Shown: positions 6,162 through 7,275 of the stretch, piece after piece
Layout of the letters: every line of letters begins with the position of its first letter
Position numbering within the stretch: position 1 is the first letter of the stretch
Assembly (NCBI GenBank): GCA_002394465.1
Contig: DGTU01000093.1
Coordinates: 1 to 7,275 of the forward strand
Source: Treponema sp. UBA4328
GTDB taxonomy: Bacteria; Spirochaetota; Spirochaetia; Treponematales; Treponemataceae
DNA: 7,275 nucleotides
Direction: 5' to 3'
The notes under the pieces: generated by a model
What the model saw: only the letters and a program-made list of their open reading frames with translations
What the model was told of the DNA's origin: nothing
The model's database searches: none
Position numbers and translations under genes: made by a program

Positions 6162-7275
6162 ATGAATCTAAAAGAAATATCTATAGGAACGCCGTGTACG
6201 GTTGTCAGGCTTGGCGGTAACGGAGAACTGCGCCAGCATTTTCTTGATATGGGAATTATTCCTGGAGCACAGGTAAAAAAAATTAAGACAGCTCCAATGG
6301 GCGATCCGGTAGAATTTGAAGTAAACGGCTATGAACTTACGATGCGCTGTGCAGATGCAGAAAAAATTCTGGTTAAAGCAGCAGCACAGACAGCTGTTCC
6401 GCAGGATAATCTGAAAGAGGAAACATTAAAACCTTCTGAAAATAAAAGCTTTCATCCGGGACTTGGTGAGGACGGTAAATTTCATGCAAAGGGTGAAGGA
6501 AGCCCGCTTCCTGAGGGAACAGTCATGAAATTTGTTCTTGTCGGCAATCAGAATTCCGGCAAGACGACTCTTTTCAATCAGCTTACGGGTTCAAATCAGC
6601 ATACAGGAAATTTTCCTGGAGTTACGGTTTCCCGCAAGGACGGACAGATAAAAAATCATCCCGATACGCTTGTTACTGATCTTCCGGGAATCTATTCGAT
6701 GTCTCCGTATTCAAGTGAAGAACTTATTTCGAGGGACGTAGTCCTGAATGAAAAGCCTCACGGAATAATAAATATAGTTGATGCAACAAACATTGAACGA
6801 AACCTCTACCTGACGATGCAGCTTCTTGAGATGGACCTTCCGATGGTTGTTGCGCTCAACATGATGGATGAAGTCACAGGAAACGGAGGTACAGTCGACG
6901 TTAACCTTCTGGAAGAATTCCTTGGAGTACCGGTTTTTCCGGTTTCTGCGGCAAAAAATCAGGGTGTTCAGGAACTCGTAAAGCATGCACTTCATGTTGC
7001 TCATTTTCAGGAAAAGCCGCTCCGAAAGGATTTTTGCGATGAAAATGAAAACGGAGGTGCTGTTCACAGGGCGCTTCATGCCGTAATTCATCTCATTCAG
7101 GATCATGCCCGTAATGCCGGTATCCCGGTGCGTTTTGCTGCTTCAAAGCTTCTTGAAGATGACAAGCTGATCGTGCACAGCCTGAACATTGACCTTAACG
7201 AAAAGGAAACTCTTGAACACATTGCCCTTCAAATGGAAAATGAGCGCGGTCTTGACCGAAGTGCCGCCATTGCAG
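6162..7275 (+). CDS. feoB: Ferrous iron transporter, FeoA-FeoB fusion (3' end beyond window)
   Basis: This gene encodes the Fe(II) uptake permease FeoB with FeoA fused to its N-terminus. Of it, 371 codons are in the window; a full protein of this kind would be roughly twice as long. Residues 1 to about 75 are the small SH3-like FeoA domain (MNLKEISIGTPCTVV, then FLDMGIIPGAQV). Residues about 76-122 form a linker with HPGLGEDGKFH. The G domain then shows every GTPase motif: G1 GNQNSGKTT at 128-136 (Gln where many FeoBs have Pro), G2 Thr155 in GNFPGVTV, G3 DLPG at 173-176, G4 NMMD at 233-236 and G5 SAA at 262-264. The visible end reaches the helical region after the G domain; the membrane core is beyond the window. 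In the family the G domain controls Fe2+ passage across the inner membrane and FeoA modulates it. The ATG at 6162 fits the FeoA N-terminus but has no normal Shine-Dalgarno. Iron-responsive control is expected from the pathway but not shown. Confidence 0.93.
   Translation, partial: MNLKEISIGTPCTVVRLGGNGELRQHFLDMGIIPGAQVKKIKTAPMGDPVEFEVNGYELTMRCADAEKILVKAAAQTAVPQDNLKEETLKPSENKSFHPGLGEDGKFHAKGEGSPLPEGTVMKFVLVGNQNSGKTTLFNQLTGSNQHTGNFPGVTVSRKDGQIKNHPDTLVTDLPGIYSMSPYSSEELISRDVVLNEKPHGIINIVDATNIERNLYLTMQLLEMDLPMVVALNMMDEVTGNGGTVDVNLLEEFLGVPVFPVSAAKNQGVQELVKHALHVAHFQEKPLRKDFCDENENGGAVHRALHAVIHLIQDHARNAGIPVRFAASKLLEDDKLIVHSLNIDLNEKETLEHIALQMENERGLDRSAAIA

Noticed and set aside
6275..6282. Run of eight A in the FeoA domain, a possible slippage or phase-variation site
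   Set aside because: The frame is intact across it and the run encodes ordinary Lys codons of the FeoA strand; eight A is not remarkable here without evidence of length variation.
6711..7106. Minus-strand 131-residue open frame
   Set aside because: It is antisense to the FeoB GTPase domain, whose G3-adjacent, G4 and G5 motifs fix the real frame.
1..7275. CRISPR, tRNA, rRNA, insertion sequence, phage or defence genes
   Set aside because: No spaced repeat array, cloverleaf, transposase, integrase or nuclease motifs were found on either strand.

Overview
The window holds four complete protein-coding genes and one that runs off the right edge, all bacterial, at a moderate GC content. The best host guess is a Treponema-like spirochaete, held with moderate confidence only. 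An RND pump needs a diderm-like envelope. The PII-like partner gene, the sensor/GGDEF protein and the FeoA-FeoB fusion resemble, from memory, genes of host-associated treponemes and of gut anaerobes such as Lachnospiraceae and Bacteroidetes. No rRNA or other marker settles it.

Positions 1-121 look like the end of an upstream gene, plausibly the pump's periplasmic adaptor. They are followed by a small block of three 10-bp repeats flanked by 7-bp direct repeats. Positions 122-3509 are a two-gene unit on the + strand: a full-length HAE1-type RND transporter, then a 95-residue PII-like protein whose start overlaps the transporter's stop by 8 bp. Positions 3572-4951 (+) encode a sensor/diguanylate cyclase with GAF-like and GGDEF domains. 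Its 3' end overlaps by 13 bp the 3' end of a convergent gene, 4939-6063 (-), for a compact SLC13/ArsB-type membrane transporter. A 98-bp divergent intergenic region (6064-6161) separates that gene from a FeoA-FeoB ferrous iron transporter fusion, 6162 to the window end. Only its FeoA domain, linker, GTPase domain and the region just after it are visible.

Functionally the window is an envelope and transport region: drug or metabolite efflux with a possible small regulatory subunit, c-di-GMP synthesis, a predicted anion carrier, and Fe(II) uptake. No mobile-element gene, CRISPR array, tRNA, rRNA or defence system was seen.

The two observations most worth following up are these. (1) The three genes after the efflux unit lack a well-placed Shine-Dalgarno sequence and have promoter-like elements whose -10 box ends 6-8 nt before the ATG, as expected for leaderless mRNAs; the two efflux-unit genes have clear Shine-Dalgarno sites. 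(2) The repeat block before the RND gene has the shape of an insertion with a 7-bp target duplication. Removing it in silico restores an ATGA stop/start overlap between the upstream frame and the RND gene.
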